Positions 1 to 9,214 of a DNA stretch of 20,895 nt are shown here, piece after piece; the stretch's first letter is position 1, and every line of letters starts with the position of its first letter. The translations under genes and the position numbers were made by a program. Under the pieces are notes generated by a model that saw nothing but the letters and a program-made list of their open reading frames with translations, did not search any database and was not told where the DNA came from. This DNA comes from Botryllus schlosseri (Eukaryota > Chordata > Ascidiacea > Stolidobranchia > Styelidae). Location: the NCBI GenBank assembly GCA_000444245.1, contig ATSW01079878.1:1-20895 (forward strand). The letters are read 5' to 3'.

Positions 1-110
1 CAAATTACCTGTAGCCAAATGGAAATTGTGACGTGATACAATTTCACTGAGGCGTGAGATTTGCTTGTGTCGACACCATATAGGACACTATGGTTTCAGC
101 ACTGTATGGC
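1..110. repeat. Edge of an interspersed repeat, inverted relative at about 18012-18110
   Basis: Bases 66-92 are the reverse complement of 18031-18057 with one mismatch over 27 bases. Weaker similarity continues on both sides; for example a CAAATGG...GTGACGT stretch at about 18-36 corresponds to TTACGTCA...CCATTTG at about 18088-18105. The two places therefore appear to be copies of one repeat family in opposite orientation, and this copy is cut by the window edge. The 18-kb copy lies in what looks like a small non-autonomous DNA element, so this may be a diverged end of the same family. Confidence 0.6.
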
Positions 111-342
111 GTAGGGGGCAGCGATGAGCATCGGACGAACTCGGATACTGTTCGGTCCGGAATTTTTGGACAATTTTGAGATAGTCGAATCGGATTAGGA
201 TTCTATTGCAGATTTTGTTTCGGATATTTTCGGATAGTTATAACTTCTGCTTCGAATATTTCTGAATAGTTCTGACCAGGATTGTAACCAAGTCACAAGG
301 CTCCGAGTCATCACAAGTCAATCTCACTTTTATAGTTGTGAC
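111..342. other. AT-rich spacer with a degenerate tandem duplication
   Basis: No gene was recognised. A short degenerate duplication is visible at about 218-275, where TTCGGATATTTTCGGATAGTT is followed about 30 bases later by a variant reading TTCGAATATTTCTGAATAGTT. If the element at 343-2098 landed inside a relative of the 9682-10913 transposon, the left half of that host element should lie here, but similarity is too weak to claim it. Confidence 0.35.
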
Positions 343-362
343 CAGACATGGGGTGATTACTT

Positions 363-515
363 CATGAATGTAATCGATTGCGATTACGATTACTTATGAA
401 TCACGCGATTACGATTACGATTACGATTACAGCAAAATCCGCGAGTACTCGATTACGATTACGATTACTTTGGAAAAGTAATCCCGATTACTCACGATTA
501 CATTCATTTTGCTTC
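363..515. repeat. Left subterminal CGATTA repeat cluster
   Basis: Many copies of CGATTA/GATTACGATTAC occur in both orientations next to the left terminal repeat of the hAT element. The matching cluster at the other end is at 1976-2085. Such clusters typically bind the transposase; no protein is implied. Confidence 0.8.
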
Positions 516-1975
516 TGAGAAGTTATCTTTGGAAGACAACAATGCGAAGAAAAGGCCTCATGAGCGAAGGTCTTTATTTTTAAATGAGACATAATGACGT
601 CATTTCCTGTGTTTGACATAATACACCATTGCATGATTCACACAGAAATAGGCATTTCGGTGCCAGCCAATACCGCGCCGCAACACACATTGGCCGAAAC
701 ATTGTTTATTTGTCCATTGTCCATAGCCGCACTGGATGGTCGCGAAGAATAGTCTTCTCACTCTCAGCCCCACAATACAAACGCCATCCGGGGGTACTCA
801 CTGAGGACAATGATGAAACACCTGCATAAATGACAATTTCTGGGTGTGTCCCACGAAAGTTTTTCGTTTAGTTTTCTTTTCGTCTGCTACGTTTGGGCGA
901 CTCCGATATCTGTTGGCTATATAGCAGACAGGAGGTCACGAGGTAACAACATACAATAAAGTTATAGTTGTAAATTATGTACCTAAATATTCGCGCCTGG
1001 CGCGACTTGACAGCAAATGCACAGCGGATCCATTGCTTCAAATCGTGTTTCCCGTTCTTGTGAAAAGCCCGGTCGTTAAGGGGGGTCTGGGAGACTTCGC
1101 CTGCCACAAGCTTTATTGATCGCCTTACGGGGAGCACATGATCGCCATTTGTGAGAATGGCGGTGGCGAAGTGCTGTTTCGGTACTGATTCTAGCTGCAA
1201 TCCACGCTAACATGGTGTGTAAGCGGATGGCTAGTGGCAGATCCGAATGCTGAGTATAAAATTGCGAAATAACAATTGTTACCCGTTTTAAGTAGGGCCG
1301 TATGAGAATATGAGAAGGTAAACATCAACATCTGCCTGCAATCCACTTAATACAGATATTTCGATCTGCCGTTATACGAGTAACGGAAAATAACGGCTCG
1401 GTTATGATTTTTTTTATCAGCAGTCTGGTTTTTAATGCTTCGGTGTAGAAATTGTCAGTCATGTTTAATTTGACGGGTACAAAATTTCAAAGCTTTGTCC
1501 AGTGTATACGTAAATAGGCCTACCGCTCGCCAATCAGCTACGGTCAGATTGTGTTTAACCAAGTATAACAAAACATCAATACATTGTACAATGTACAATT
1601 TGTACATACGTTACTATTCGAAACTAGGCCGAGTGGTGATTATTAATCTTGCTGCGAGGTAGTGGCGTGTGCAGTGTATTGATAACCTGACATAATCCAC
1701 AGCGGTTGTTCTTACAATCACAGTACTACATGTACATTGTACATCGAATATCTATTTACTACGTGCGGATAATTCGATACGCAAACAAGAATCACGCTAA
1801 TACCCGTGACGCAATAATGAGCAGAGGCGTTTGAAAACCCGACATTTCTGCTATCCAAAACCTGTTTTAAATCACACTCTTCGTTGCTCATGAATCTTCA
1901 GTTTATGTCATGGGCATTGCACAAATGAAAAGTAATCGTTCATTCACAAAGAAATCGATTAGATATGTGAAGTAG

Positions 1976-2085
1976 TCGATTACGATTACGATTACTTCGG
2001 ATTTTTTTCGAATGTAATCGATTGCGATTACGATTACTTGGAAATGCTGTAATCGTCGTAATCGATTACGATTACTAATCACGAT
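1976..2085. repeat. Right subterminal CGATTA repeat cluster
   Basis: Counterpart of the cluster at 363-515, containing GATTACGATTACTT and TCGTAATCGATTACG. Translation through it on the minus strand gives repetitive IVIVIDY-type peptides, so the 99-codon ORF across it is an artefact of the repeat. Confidence 0.8.
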
Positions 2086-2106
2086 TACCCCATGTCTGAT
2101 TGTGAC

Positions 2107-2566
2107 TGATGTGGAGGTACGTCCTATACAGTGTCGTACGTGGGGTAGGCTGTAGTTCGATAACCCTGTCCTTCTGAAATGCCAATTCCATCTCCAATAC
2201 ATTATTTATAAGCTCATTTGTAATTGAGCAATTGGTATCTCGATGACACTTTCCAAGATAAAGTATTGCATTTCTGAGCTGGTATATGAAAGTGAACGGC
2301 AGAAGTCACAGCGGTTATTTGCAATAAATATTTATTATATTGTGATCGTTTCGTGTGAAAAATATATTGTAATGGCTTTGTTCTTTTAACATTCTGTTGA
2401 TGCACATTCATTTTGTGTGCCAGTAATCTGTTATAATGTACTAGATGTAGAAAGATGTGTGTTGTGGTCGATTTTTGTTTTTATGACTCGGCGAATAGTT
2501 TGGAATACGCAAAGGCTTGCCGATTATGCCTGCGTAAGTGTTCCGCAGCTTAGCAAAGGTTAAGAA
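2107..2566. mobile_element. Right-hand part of a hAT element, relative of 9682-10913
   Basis: This stretch aligns collinearly but with clear divergence to 9848-10100 plus 10781-10913. Shared landmarks are GGTACGTC, the stretch around CTGTCCTT-TGAAATGC, CTCATTTG-AATT, ACACTTTCCA, AGAAGTCACA, and near the end GATT-GCGTAAG followed by AGG-TTGAGAAC-like sequence. It therefore looks like an older sister of that element, interrupted on its left by the hAT at 343-2098 and on its right by the one at 2567-3841. No coding capacity was recognised. The left half was not found with confidence. Confidence 0.6.
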
Positions 2567-3841
2567 CAGTGTTGCCACTCTAGGTTCCTGCAAAAACACA
2601 AGATTGTGTCGTGAAAAAACACTAGATTCGCGAAAAAAACACTAGATTAGTAAATTGCAGAAAAAATTTGCCGTTGTCAAGTAATCATGATGACCAAGGT
2701 ACAAATCGATAGATAAGAAGTGTTCCACACATGAATTCCATACATATGTATGATATACTGTATGATTATTCAACGAAAATTAATGAAATGAATTCAACAG
2801 AGTAAGAAAAAATCAAATATTTTCGCTTTCGAATTGTACGGCATCATAAAAATTATCTTTCGATTGTACACCATCGATCAAACATAAGTATCTTTTGTGT
2901 GGCATCTTGCTCACTACCGTACATCTTCGACCAAACAATGGGGATGTGTGCATGTGCAGTGTGCGCTGTAGCATACTTCATTTCAATGCATGCAGCGGAA
3001 TGTGGCAATGCCAAGAGATTCGTCATGAGCTTCCCCAGTAAAGGGAATTTTGATTCACCGAATCCATCTATTTTGTGGTACGATTGTTGATATACAATGT
3101 TCTTTCTTATTCTCTACTAGTTGCTGACGATTACCCCTGACGAGTGTCAGCCGAACATATTCGGGTTTCATTTCAATATGAATATACTATTCAATTGTAT
3201 AGTGAAGTTATGTACCTCCAAGAAGCTCTTCGAATCCATTTTGCACATATTTCAATTTTTGCCAAAATTCTGTTGGATGGCATTGACTGCTCATTTTGCG
3301 AATTTGTCAAAGCAGCCCATTCTTCCGACAAATTAATTATTAAGTTCATCAAATAATATCACAGAGGGAAATTGCACAGCTACAGGAACGATTGATTGAT
3401 TATTATTTTTTCTCTGTGTTGACAAGGCTGTTAACGGATTCAATTCACTCAAGTATGAAAGTATGCTGTCGTCGGCAAATGAAATCTGCAGAGTGAGTTC
3501 AACAAAAAACGACAGGGCATTAGAGCGAAATCGCTCTTCATTTTTTTCCGAGACATTCGCCCATAAATACGGATTCACAGCGCAGCCTGCTACGTAATAA
3601 TTGCTTGTTACTGCACCACCACATAGAATTGTTGAAAACAAACACAGCCAGAGACACCAAATCGCCTTATTAGGGATAAATTTAGCGTATAATTTTGTAG
3701 TCTAATATTAGAATATTATTTGTTCGCACAATTGCAGAAAAACACTAGATTAGCAAAATTGTGCGAAAAAAAACACTAGAACACTAGGACGACCGAAAAA
3801 ACACTAGATCTAGTGTTAAAACACTAGGAGTGGCACCACTG
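2567..3841. mobile_element. hAT DNA transposon with AACACTAG repeats and decayed transposase
   Basis: The left terminus reads CAGTGTTGCCACTCTAGG and the right terminus, inverted, reads CAGTGGTGCCACTCCTAG, so the terminal repeats match over about 18 bases. Inside each end are several copies of AAACACTAGATT (about 2590-2650 and 3738-3825), plus a shared TTGCAGAAAAA motif at about 2653 and 3734. The flanking 8-mers GTTAAGAA and AGCTAGAA agree only partly, so the target duplication is eroded or uncertain. The body contains the C-terminal region of a hAT transposase on the minus strand; the catalytic N-terminal two-thirds is absent, so the copy is internally deleted and cannot be autonomous. Confidence 0.8.
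2980..3641 (-). pseudogene. hAT transposase, C-terminal fragment (decayed)
   Basis: Read on the minus strand in three frames, this matches from memory the order of the C-terminal part of hAT transposases. First comes FFVELTLQISF followed by a LSELNP-like segment (about 3450-3560). Then IVPVAVQFP and DELNN (about 3340-3400), with LSEEWAAL in another frame at 3310-3333, equivalent to the family's LDDEWR-like motif. Next is FWQKLKYVQNG (about 3230-3270). Finally GFGESKFPLL and LLALPHSAACIE (2982-3066) correspond to the hAT dimerisation block, usually written FP-L ... LLALPHSNA--ER-FS; the ERVFS part is degraded. Frame changes separate these blocks and about 150 extra bases lie between the FW and FGESKFP blocks. 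The zinc-finger and RNase-H-like catalytic parts are missing. Confidence 0.7.
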
Positions 3842-4411
3842 AGCTAGAAGCTTGTCTTATATCTACATTGTGTTTATGACGTCATAAGTGCTTATTACGT
3901 ATATCATAATGATCTTTCCAAACGTAACACGGTTCTGATGATAGGATCTAAAAGGAAGCAGGCGACAGTAGTGCGGTTGAGTTGTGTTATGATTTTATCT
4001 ACAATGTTTGTAAGGATTACCTGACTAGCACCCAAGTCTCCGCCCCATCGCGCTACACAGGTAGGTAATGGATCAGAATGCGTACCGGTACCATTTGTAG
4101 ATCCGTTTGTGCTTCTGGGACTAGCTTTCACTCACAGGATTCAGGCATTTTAAAATTCTGCTCTGGATTGTGGGACAAATTTTCATAGGTTTGTCTGCTA
4201 AATTAATTTTTTCGAGACGTCTTCGCATATGCTCAAAGACTGAGTTTTAAGTCGGTTGGTATGCCCATCATATGGAAAAATGTAGAATGATCAATGTTTT
4301 AATACTGCCGCAGTGTGTTCTTCGGAAGCTGCCTCTAATGCGCGTTTATAGCGCGTGGTGCATTTCGTTATCCTAAATTCCGAGAGCTTTCCTCAGGTTT
4401 TATATTACCTA
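3842..4411. other. Intergenic region upstream of the Ly6-like gene
   Basis: No firm feature. It contains a perfect TGACGTCA palindrome at 3877-3884. A 75-codon minus-strand ORF at 3904-4131 (GTG-initiated, no ATG) includes DKIITQLNRTT followed by LLDPI, which faintly recalls the LDPIPT block of LINE reverse transcriptases but is too short to call. No convincing TATA box precedes the gene, although GTTTATAGCG occurs at about 4336-4345. Confidence 0.4.
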
Positions 4412-5253
4412 ATGATGGCGTTACTATTTCTTGCGAAAACCTGCTTTATCCTGTTCCTCACTAAAGCCGTTTTGTCCACTGATCTACTTTGCTACCAATG
4501 TTTCGACCAGCGGAGTGATGCTCTTTGTAATACTGCAAATCTACAAAACTGCTCCAGCTTGTCAAGGAACACGAATGATCAAATGACAAGATGCAGAACT
4601 ACAACAAAAATCGGTCAGCTCATTTTTTATTGCAGTGTGTAAAGTAAACGTGTCAGGTCATATGATATATCCAAACAGGTAGACTGGTGAGCAAAGGGTG
4701 TGCTACAAGCAGTGATTGTGTATCAATGACAGTGCCCATAGGCGACGTGGGAACCCGCTGTTGTCGTGTTTCTATGTGCAATGAAAATGTAAGTAACCCT
4801 TTTAAAAATTTGGAATTTGATAAAACGAATTCAGATTAAGGCTGTATAGTGAACATAGACTGTATTTTTGTATTTTGCACTCTAGGTAATTGGTGCACTG
4901 TGTGATAAGGAATGCGTACTGTGTAATAACTCTCATGGCAGGAAGTATTACTGACTTCGAATGAAAACTTGCTTTGAATTCCAGACGACATGGCCTTCGG
5001 ATGATAATCTTGTATTGAAGTCACTGGAGGCTTCCATTGGCATGCGGCCCGCTGCGTATATTACGGAAATTGCTATTTATCAAGCGGTGTACACCGTATT
5101 GTATGCTCTCGCCATAGGTTACATCTTGACTTCACTGCGGAGAAATCGCGTTTCGTCTCACACTGTAACCAGTAAACCCGAACGTAAGTTCTCATTATTT
5201 CATTGCAGAAGGCCTACACGATTAAAATTGTTTCCTTTTTAGCGGAAGTATGA
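4412..5253 (+). CDS. Ly6/uPAR-domain (three-finger) membrane protein, four coding exons
   Basis: Proposed exons are 4412-4613, 4679-4788, 4985-5183 and 5243-5253, giving about 173 residues; phases agree at every junction. Residues 1-30 form a signal peptide (MMALLFLAKTCFILFLTKAV). The mature domain opens with LLCYQC and closes with RCCRVSMCNEN, and has exactly ten cysteines in Ly6/uPAR order (C-Y-x-C, C, C, TRC, SKGC, C, CC, CN). Exon 3 adds a linker and a hydrophobic segment of about 25 residues (about 127-151, ITEIAIYQAVYTVLYALAIG) followed by RRNR, so the protein is predicted to be a single-pass type I cell-surface protein rather than GPI-anchored. Donors GTAAGT follow exons 2 and 3; the exon 1 donor (GTCAGC) is weak. 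The start was taken at the methionine pair heading the hydrophobic stretch, not the in-frame GTG at 4355. The ligand is unknown. There is no near poly(A) signal. Confidence 0.75.
4886..4954 (+). CDS. Candidate alternative terminal exon of the Ly6-like gene
   Basis: A good acceptor (TTTTGCACTCTAG) ends at 4885. Reading on in phase from exon 2 gives 22 codons, VIGALCDKECVLCNNSHGRK..., then TGA. Using this exon instead of splicing to 4985 would end the protein before the membrane segment and add three cysteines, giving a potentially soluble three-finger protein. Splice-site quality and phase agreement are seen; use of the exon is inferred. It may equally be a chance acceptor within the 196-bp intron. 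Confidence 0.35.
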   Translation, partial: VIGALCDKECVLCNNSHGRKYY

Positions 5254-6871
5254 AGGAATCGTTATGAGCGGATGCAAATCCAGTGTGACAGCTATATGTT
5301 ACGCACTTCTAAAAGATGCGGCGGGAAAGTTGATTTGTTAGTACATTTTGTGTTGAAATATACTGAGCTGGTAGGCGATCTATTACAAATGATATGTAGT
5401 AGCCTGGTAGGACGGCTGGTCGCCGTCAGGCCGTAGCAGTTTTGAGCAAGGTATAATAGCCTGGTCATTGGTCAAGTATGTGGTTCCTGGGGCTACGTAT
5501 CATAAACGACTACTTTGTGATTGGACGCAACTTAAATGCGATGTATGGCGGTGTGCCGTACACACCAAAGATTAGCGTGAAACGATTTGACGATAGTAAG
5601 AGAGAGGGTCAATATTTTTCATCCAACCGACATAAGTGTCAATCAGACTTCATCAATGAATGGTGAATCCATTGGTGATACAGACAAGGAAAAAGGCATA
5701 AACAGTATTCAGCATCGGATGGAATGATCGATACGCCCTCTGATGTCAACTAGTCTGATCACACCCGCATCTACCAAGTACATACTGTATATGGTTTGGA
5801 TGATATTTAGAACTTAGCAACGTAAACATGTGACGTCATAGGTTCACGCTACAACTACATAACACCCGTGAAAGAGCAAGCACCTGCACTCATGTATGTT
5901 TGAGGTCGGATTAGTGGGAAAGGCTTCGAGTAATTTTGCGGGAAATCGCGGAACGGAAGAATAAAAACTACGGAAAGAGTATTTTCCGAATGGCATGTAA
6001 GAAAAACGCACGCAGACAGATAAATAATTTATCAAAATGGTGCTTGGGGAAAATAAGGATTCCCAGTTCTCCCTGGCGGCATAGATGTAACATGTAAGCA
6101 TGCATTTATACTCTCCGACTCCTGAATACAATGTCCGAGTAATCACGTATAGCAACATTCAATCGAGCGGTGGTCGCGAATATCATACTTGTGAGGTATG
6201 AATTCCATTGGGGCGCAGAGTTTAATTAGAACTTTCGGTGTGAGTTGAAGGTCGGGAACGCGCATACGTCACTGGCTCATATTGTTTACGATTCAAATAA
6301 ACTATCAGGGTTAATGCTTTGATTATCATGAGATCAATATGTGTACGGTCGCCGAATTCGTTGATGCGCGTGCAGTGTAGGGCGGTTTACCGATATTGGA
6401 AGATCTTGAAGCATGATATTGTAGTCAGTTAATATGATTTATTATTCGAAACTGCTCAAGCAATCCTCTCATACTCTTATCTGGTTAAGAGAGAAGTTCT
6501 AGTTACTAGGGAATTCGAGACTGCAAGAACCCAGCTCAGTTACCGCTACTGAAGGTTATATGGGGGAAGGAGAGAGAATGATCAATATTATTTAGTGCTT
6601 TCAACATGTGGAATGGTACACACTTGTGCGAATGAAAATTGTGCATATTTTTCTACTTTTTCCGACTTGATATGATAATTAGTACAGTGGCTACCTTACT
6701 TCGGCGCATTATACGCACTAATATTATTACGTAGTCAAATGACTGGTTCGAAAGCGGGTGTAGAGAGAGAATTATTTTATTCGTCAACCATGAGATACAC
6801 TATATAGGCTATCTCCACAATCATTCACGTCCAATAGTAAATATTTTCATGTTTTCCTAACTAGGCCTATA
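5254..6871. other. Unassigned AT-rich region downstream of the Ly6-like gene
   Basis: No convincing gene, RNA or transposon end was found in these 1.6 kb. Small points are two TAGCCTGGT copies about 55 bases apart (5400-5470), a TGACGTCA palindrome at 5831-5838, and an AATAAA at 5960-5965 that could serve the upstream gene only with a 3' UTR of about 700 bases. The longest ORFs (62 and 104 codons) have no recognisable composition or motifs. Confidence 0.4.
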
Positions 6872-6879
6872 TTTTACAC

Positions 6880-7552
6880 CAGGGGTGGCCAATCTTTTCA
6901 GCAAAAGGGCCACATTCGATTGACGAACTATAGCGCGGGCCAGTAGCCGCGCGAAGCGCGAAAATTTTTTGAAGCTAATAACTCAATAATATTGTCACTT
7001 GACTATATTGCGGGCTGGCTGTATATCGCTGGGCTGAGTTTGCGAGGACTGGGCTAATGGGCGCCTGAACATATCGATATCGAAAGCTTCGACTGGCTTC
7101 GAACATGGTTTCATAGTCGACGGTCTTTCTGCGAGCGCAAACGCAAGGTCGCATATGTTGAACGACACTTTGTCTCGTAATCGCGAATATAGTTAGACTC
7201 AATCTGATACATCAGGAGTTCCTTCATATTCACAAAGGGGCAACAATATTAAAAGCATGAAATCGAGCGCGTAGAAAATTTTTACTTTTGAAAAATCCGT
7301 CGCAAATTATTCTGCTTTATTGTAGTGTACGAAGATCTATATGTGACTGGCTCGTGGATCTGCCAATGCTTCGGAACTGATATTTTAGTCATCACATCTC
7401 AGCTGTTGCGGCCAGACTAATCAAATTTTTGGTTGGCCTTGCAAGTTCACAACCTGTGCAATCCATTTTTTATAATATTACAAATTTTGGAAATTACCTG
7501 GCGGGCCACTGAAAACCGTCTCGCGGGCCACATGTTGCCCGCGGGCCAGGGG
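6880..7552. mobile_element. Non-autonomous hAT element, perfect 8-bp target duplication
   Basis: TTTTACAC occurs at 6872-6879 and again at 7553-7560, immediately outside the element. The left end is CAGGGGTGGCCAATCTTTTC followed by GGGCCACATTCG and a GCGGGCC motif, a classic hAT layout. The right end has the matching GCGGGCCACATGTTGCCC but finishes GCGGGCCAGGGG rather than the expected CACCCCTG. The 673-bp interior is non-coding as far as I can tell. The perfect duplication suggests a fairly recent insertion. Confidence 0.85.
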
Positions 7553-7644
7553 TTTTACACGGTATAGACTGGGAAACCCGATATGACCGAAGTCTTCAAG
7601 GCCGGAGTCACCCAAGCATATTTGGCAGTAATGATATGAATCAA

Positions 7645-7650
7645 TTTATT
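7645..7650 (-). promoter_or_regulatory. Possible poly(A) signal for the minus-strand exon ending at 7875
   Basis: TTTATT on the plus strand reads AATAAA on the minus strand, about 225 bases past the stop codon of the terminal-exon candidate at 7875-9304. Position and orientation fit, but the hexamer is common in AT-rich DNA. Confidence 0.3.
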
Positions 7651-7972
7651 CTCTCAATCGAGTAGCACAGCAACGAGTAACAAAATAAACAAAAGTAAAC
7701 AAAAGACAGCAACACTAGTGAGGGACAATTTTCTTTGTTGACAGTGTGATCAGAAAATGAAAATTTGACTCATCTGCCCAGTGGTAATATTATTGTAGCA
7801 TATAAATGAAAAAAACAACAATAGTGGCAAACATACATTGAATAAGTCTACGAAACGCGGAAAAATGACGCAAATTAACTTTCCTCGTTATTTTCATCAA
7901 CAATCATCATAATTCGCCATGGTTTTGAACCCCTTCGGTGAATAGGAGCCACCCAGGCCTTTGGGTCATACT

Positions 7973-9214
7973 CAGGCCTGTTTATTTTTGGATGTTTTCT
8001 AATTTTATTTTTGGAGAATCTCCAAAAATAAGAAATGAAGGTGTTTTGAGCCCTATTACTACTGAAAAAATCCACCAAAAGTATGTTATTATCATGTATT
8101 CAAGTCCTCCAACACATAGATATCATCAGTGATCTTGATCTAACTTTCCAATACATTCTTCACAAATTTAGTCTATGGCCTGGAGAATGTCTTCTGAAGA
8201 ATAATAATCAGTGCGAGACGCCCCGCCGAGACCCTCCTCCCACTTGATTTTCGAGATATCGGCCCCGAACGTCGCAATCGTGGGGAAACATCGAGGTTAT
8301 GGGTCCAAAAATGGAGGAATGTCTAACTCTTCAAACTCTCCAATCTTCAAAGCCTTTGCTCCTGAAAAGCGCTCGTCAGTGCTGCGCTTGAAACCTCGGA
8401 TCCTCCACGAAGTTGCGTGCCTCATTGAACTTGACAGCCCAACACCCTCTGACCAGAAAACCTTGTGGCGATCATCGTTGTCCCAGTCCTCGCCTGGACA
8501 CAGAGCTCGAAGGCGTTCGACCTGGCGCATGAGCTCCTGCTGCTTCATGATCAGAACGTCAAGACCATAAAGCTTCGTGACGGTGGTGCTCAGCTCTGTG
8601 AGACCGTGACCATGCGATCGAGAACGATCAGATGGATCCACCACTGCAGCGAAGGTGCACACGCCGGACTGTTTTCGTCCATAACATCAAGGAGTTTGGT
8701 ACGGTTTCCAGTCAACCAAGAGGCCACCTTCTTCATTGACAATAAAGGAGCTTCAACAAACATGGGGTGCGCACTTTCCATCTACTGGATCAAGTTGTGT
8801 TGCCGTCTGAAGCATCAGCAGATCAGTCCCATCATCGTGTGGACAAAGTGATTGTGACAGAGGTAGCGGTATATGATTTCGCTGTCCCCTTTGCCTCACT
8901 CAAGCTGCCTTCCCGTCTTGTCTACGTGTCGCGCTGTGAAACTTATACAAATGCGGAGGGGCAAGGTCAGCAGAAACGTGAAGTGGATTGAGTGGAAGTA
9001 GTATTAGCGTTTCGGTGACCCCCTCCCACACATAGATGCTGTTTTTGTGTGTTTTTAGGAGTTTTCTGGTCGTTTACATTGCTCTGACTTGTTTATTTCA
9101 CTGAAAAACTTGAAAAAACATCATCCAAAAAAATCTTATTTTTGGATGTTTTCAAATCTTATTTTTGGAGAATTTTCAAAAATAAAACCCAATATCCAAA
9201 AATAAACAGGCCTG
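7973..9214. mobile_element. hAT element with CAGGCCTGTTTATTTTTGG ends and coding-like cargo
   Basis: The termini are inverted copies of CAGGCCTGTTTATTTTTGG, and subterminal ATTTTTGGAGAAT motifs recur at both ends (about 8007-8022 and 9152-9167). The flanking 8-bp duplication GTCATACT (7965-7972, 9215-9222) is perfect, which indicates a recent hAT insertion. The middle, about 8205-8990, is much richer in G+C than the ends and contains long overlapping ORFs that do not resemble a transposase. The element lies within a minus-strand exon. Confidence 0.85.
8297..8781 (-). CDS. Unrecognised coding-like cargo inside the hAT element
   Basis: Two minus-strand ORFs follow each other. Positions 8781-8590 start with an ATG and give MESAHPMFVEAPLLSMKKVA onward. 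Positions 8662-8297, one frame over, include LTELSTTVTKLYGLDVLIMK, then QQELMRQVERLRALCPGEDW, which looks helical and probably coiled-coil, and end in a stop after DIPPFLDP. Overlapping plus-strand ORFs (8211-8570, 8465-8851) have less protein-like composition. G+C content is well above the flanks, as for captured host coding sequence. I do not recognise the family. It could be an exon captured by the transposon, or an accessory ORF of an autonomous parent. Confidence 0.35.

Larger units (their letters stand above)
343..2098. mobile_element. hAT DNA transposon, non-autonomous, with CGATTA subterminal repeats
   Basis: The left end reads CAGACATGGGGTGATTAC and the right end is its near-perfect inverse, ending CCCCATGTCTG. 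The flanks are 8-bp near-identical duplications, GTTGTGAC at 335-342 and ATTGTGAC at 2099-2106, which is the hAT signature. Both subterminal regions (about 360-515 and 1976-2085) are packed with CGATTA / TAATCG motifs, the arrangement expected of transposase-binding repeats. The 1756-bp interior is AT-rich and I recognise no transposase in it. The short ORFs inside, including one running through the CGATTA repeats on the minus strand, look incidental. One mismatch between the flanking duplications suggests an insertion that is not very recent. Confidence 0.85.

Noticed and set aside
1578-1750. TGTACATTGTACA-type palindromic words
   Set aside because: These are short AT-rich palindromes within a hAT interior without further structure.
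1903-2202. 99-codon minus-strand ORF
   Set aside because: Its middle is a translation of the CGATTA array (IVIVIDY repeats) and it crosses the transposon boundary at 2098, so it is not a gene.
2590-3825. Repeated AACACTAGATT units as a CRISPR-like array
   Set aside because: Units are short, irregularly spaced, lie at the two ends of a hAT element and have no spacers of constant length; the genome is eukaryotic.
5478-6158. ORFs of 62 and 104 codons downstream of the Ly6-like gene
   Set aside because: No motif, signal peptide or splice context; treated as chance ORFs.
8211-8851. Long plus-strand ORFs in the hAT cargo
   Set aside because: They overlap the minus-strand ORFs, which have a more protein-like composition and a probable coiled coil; the plus-strand frames look like shadows.
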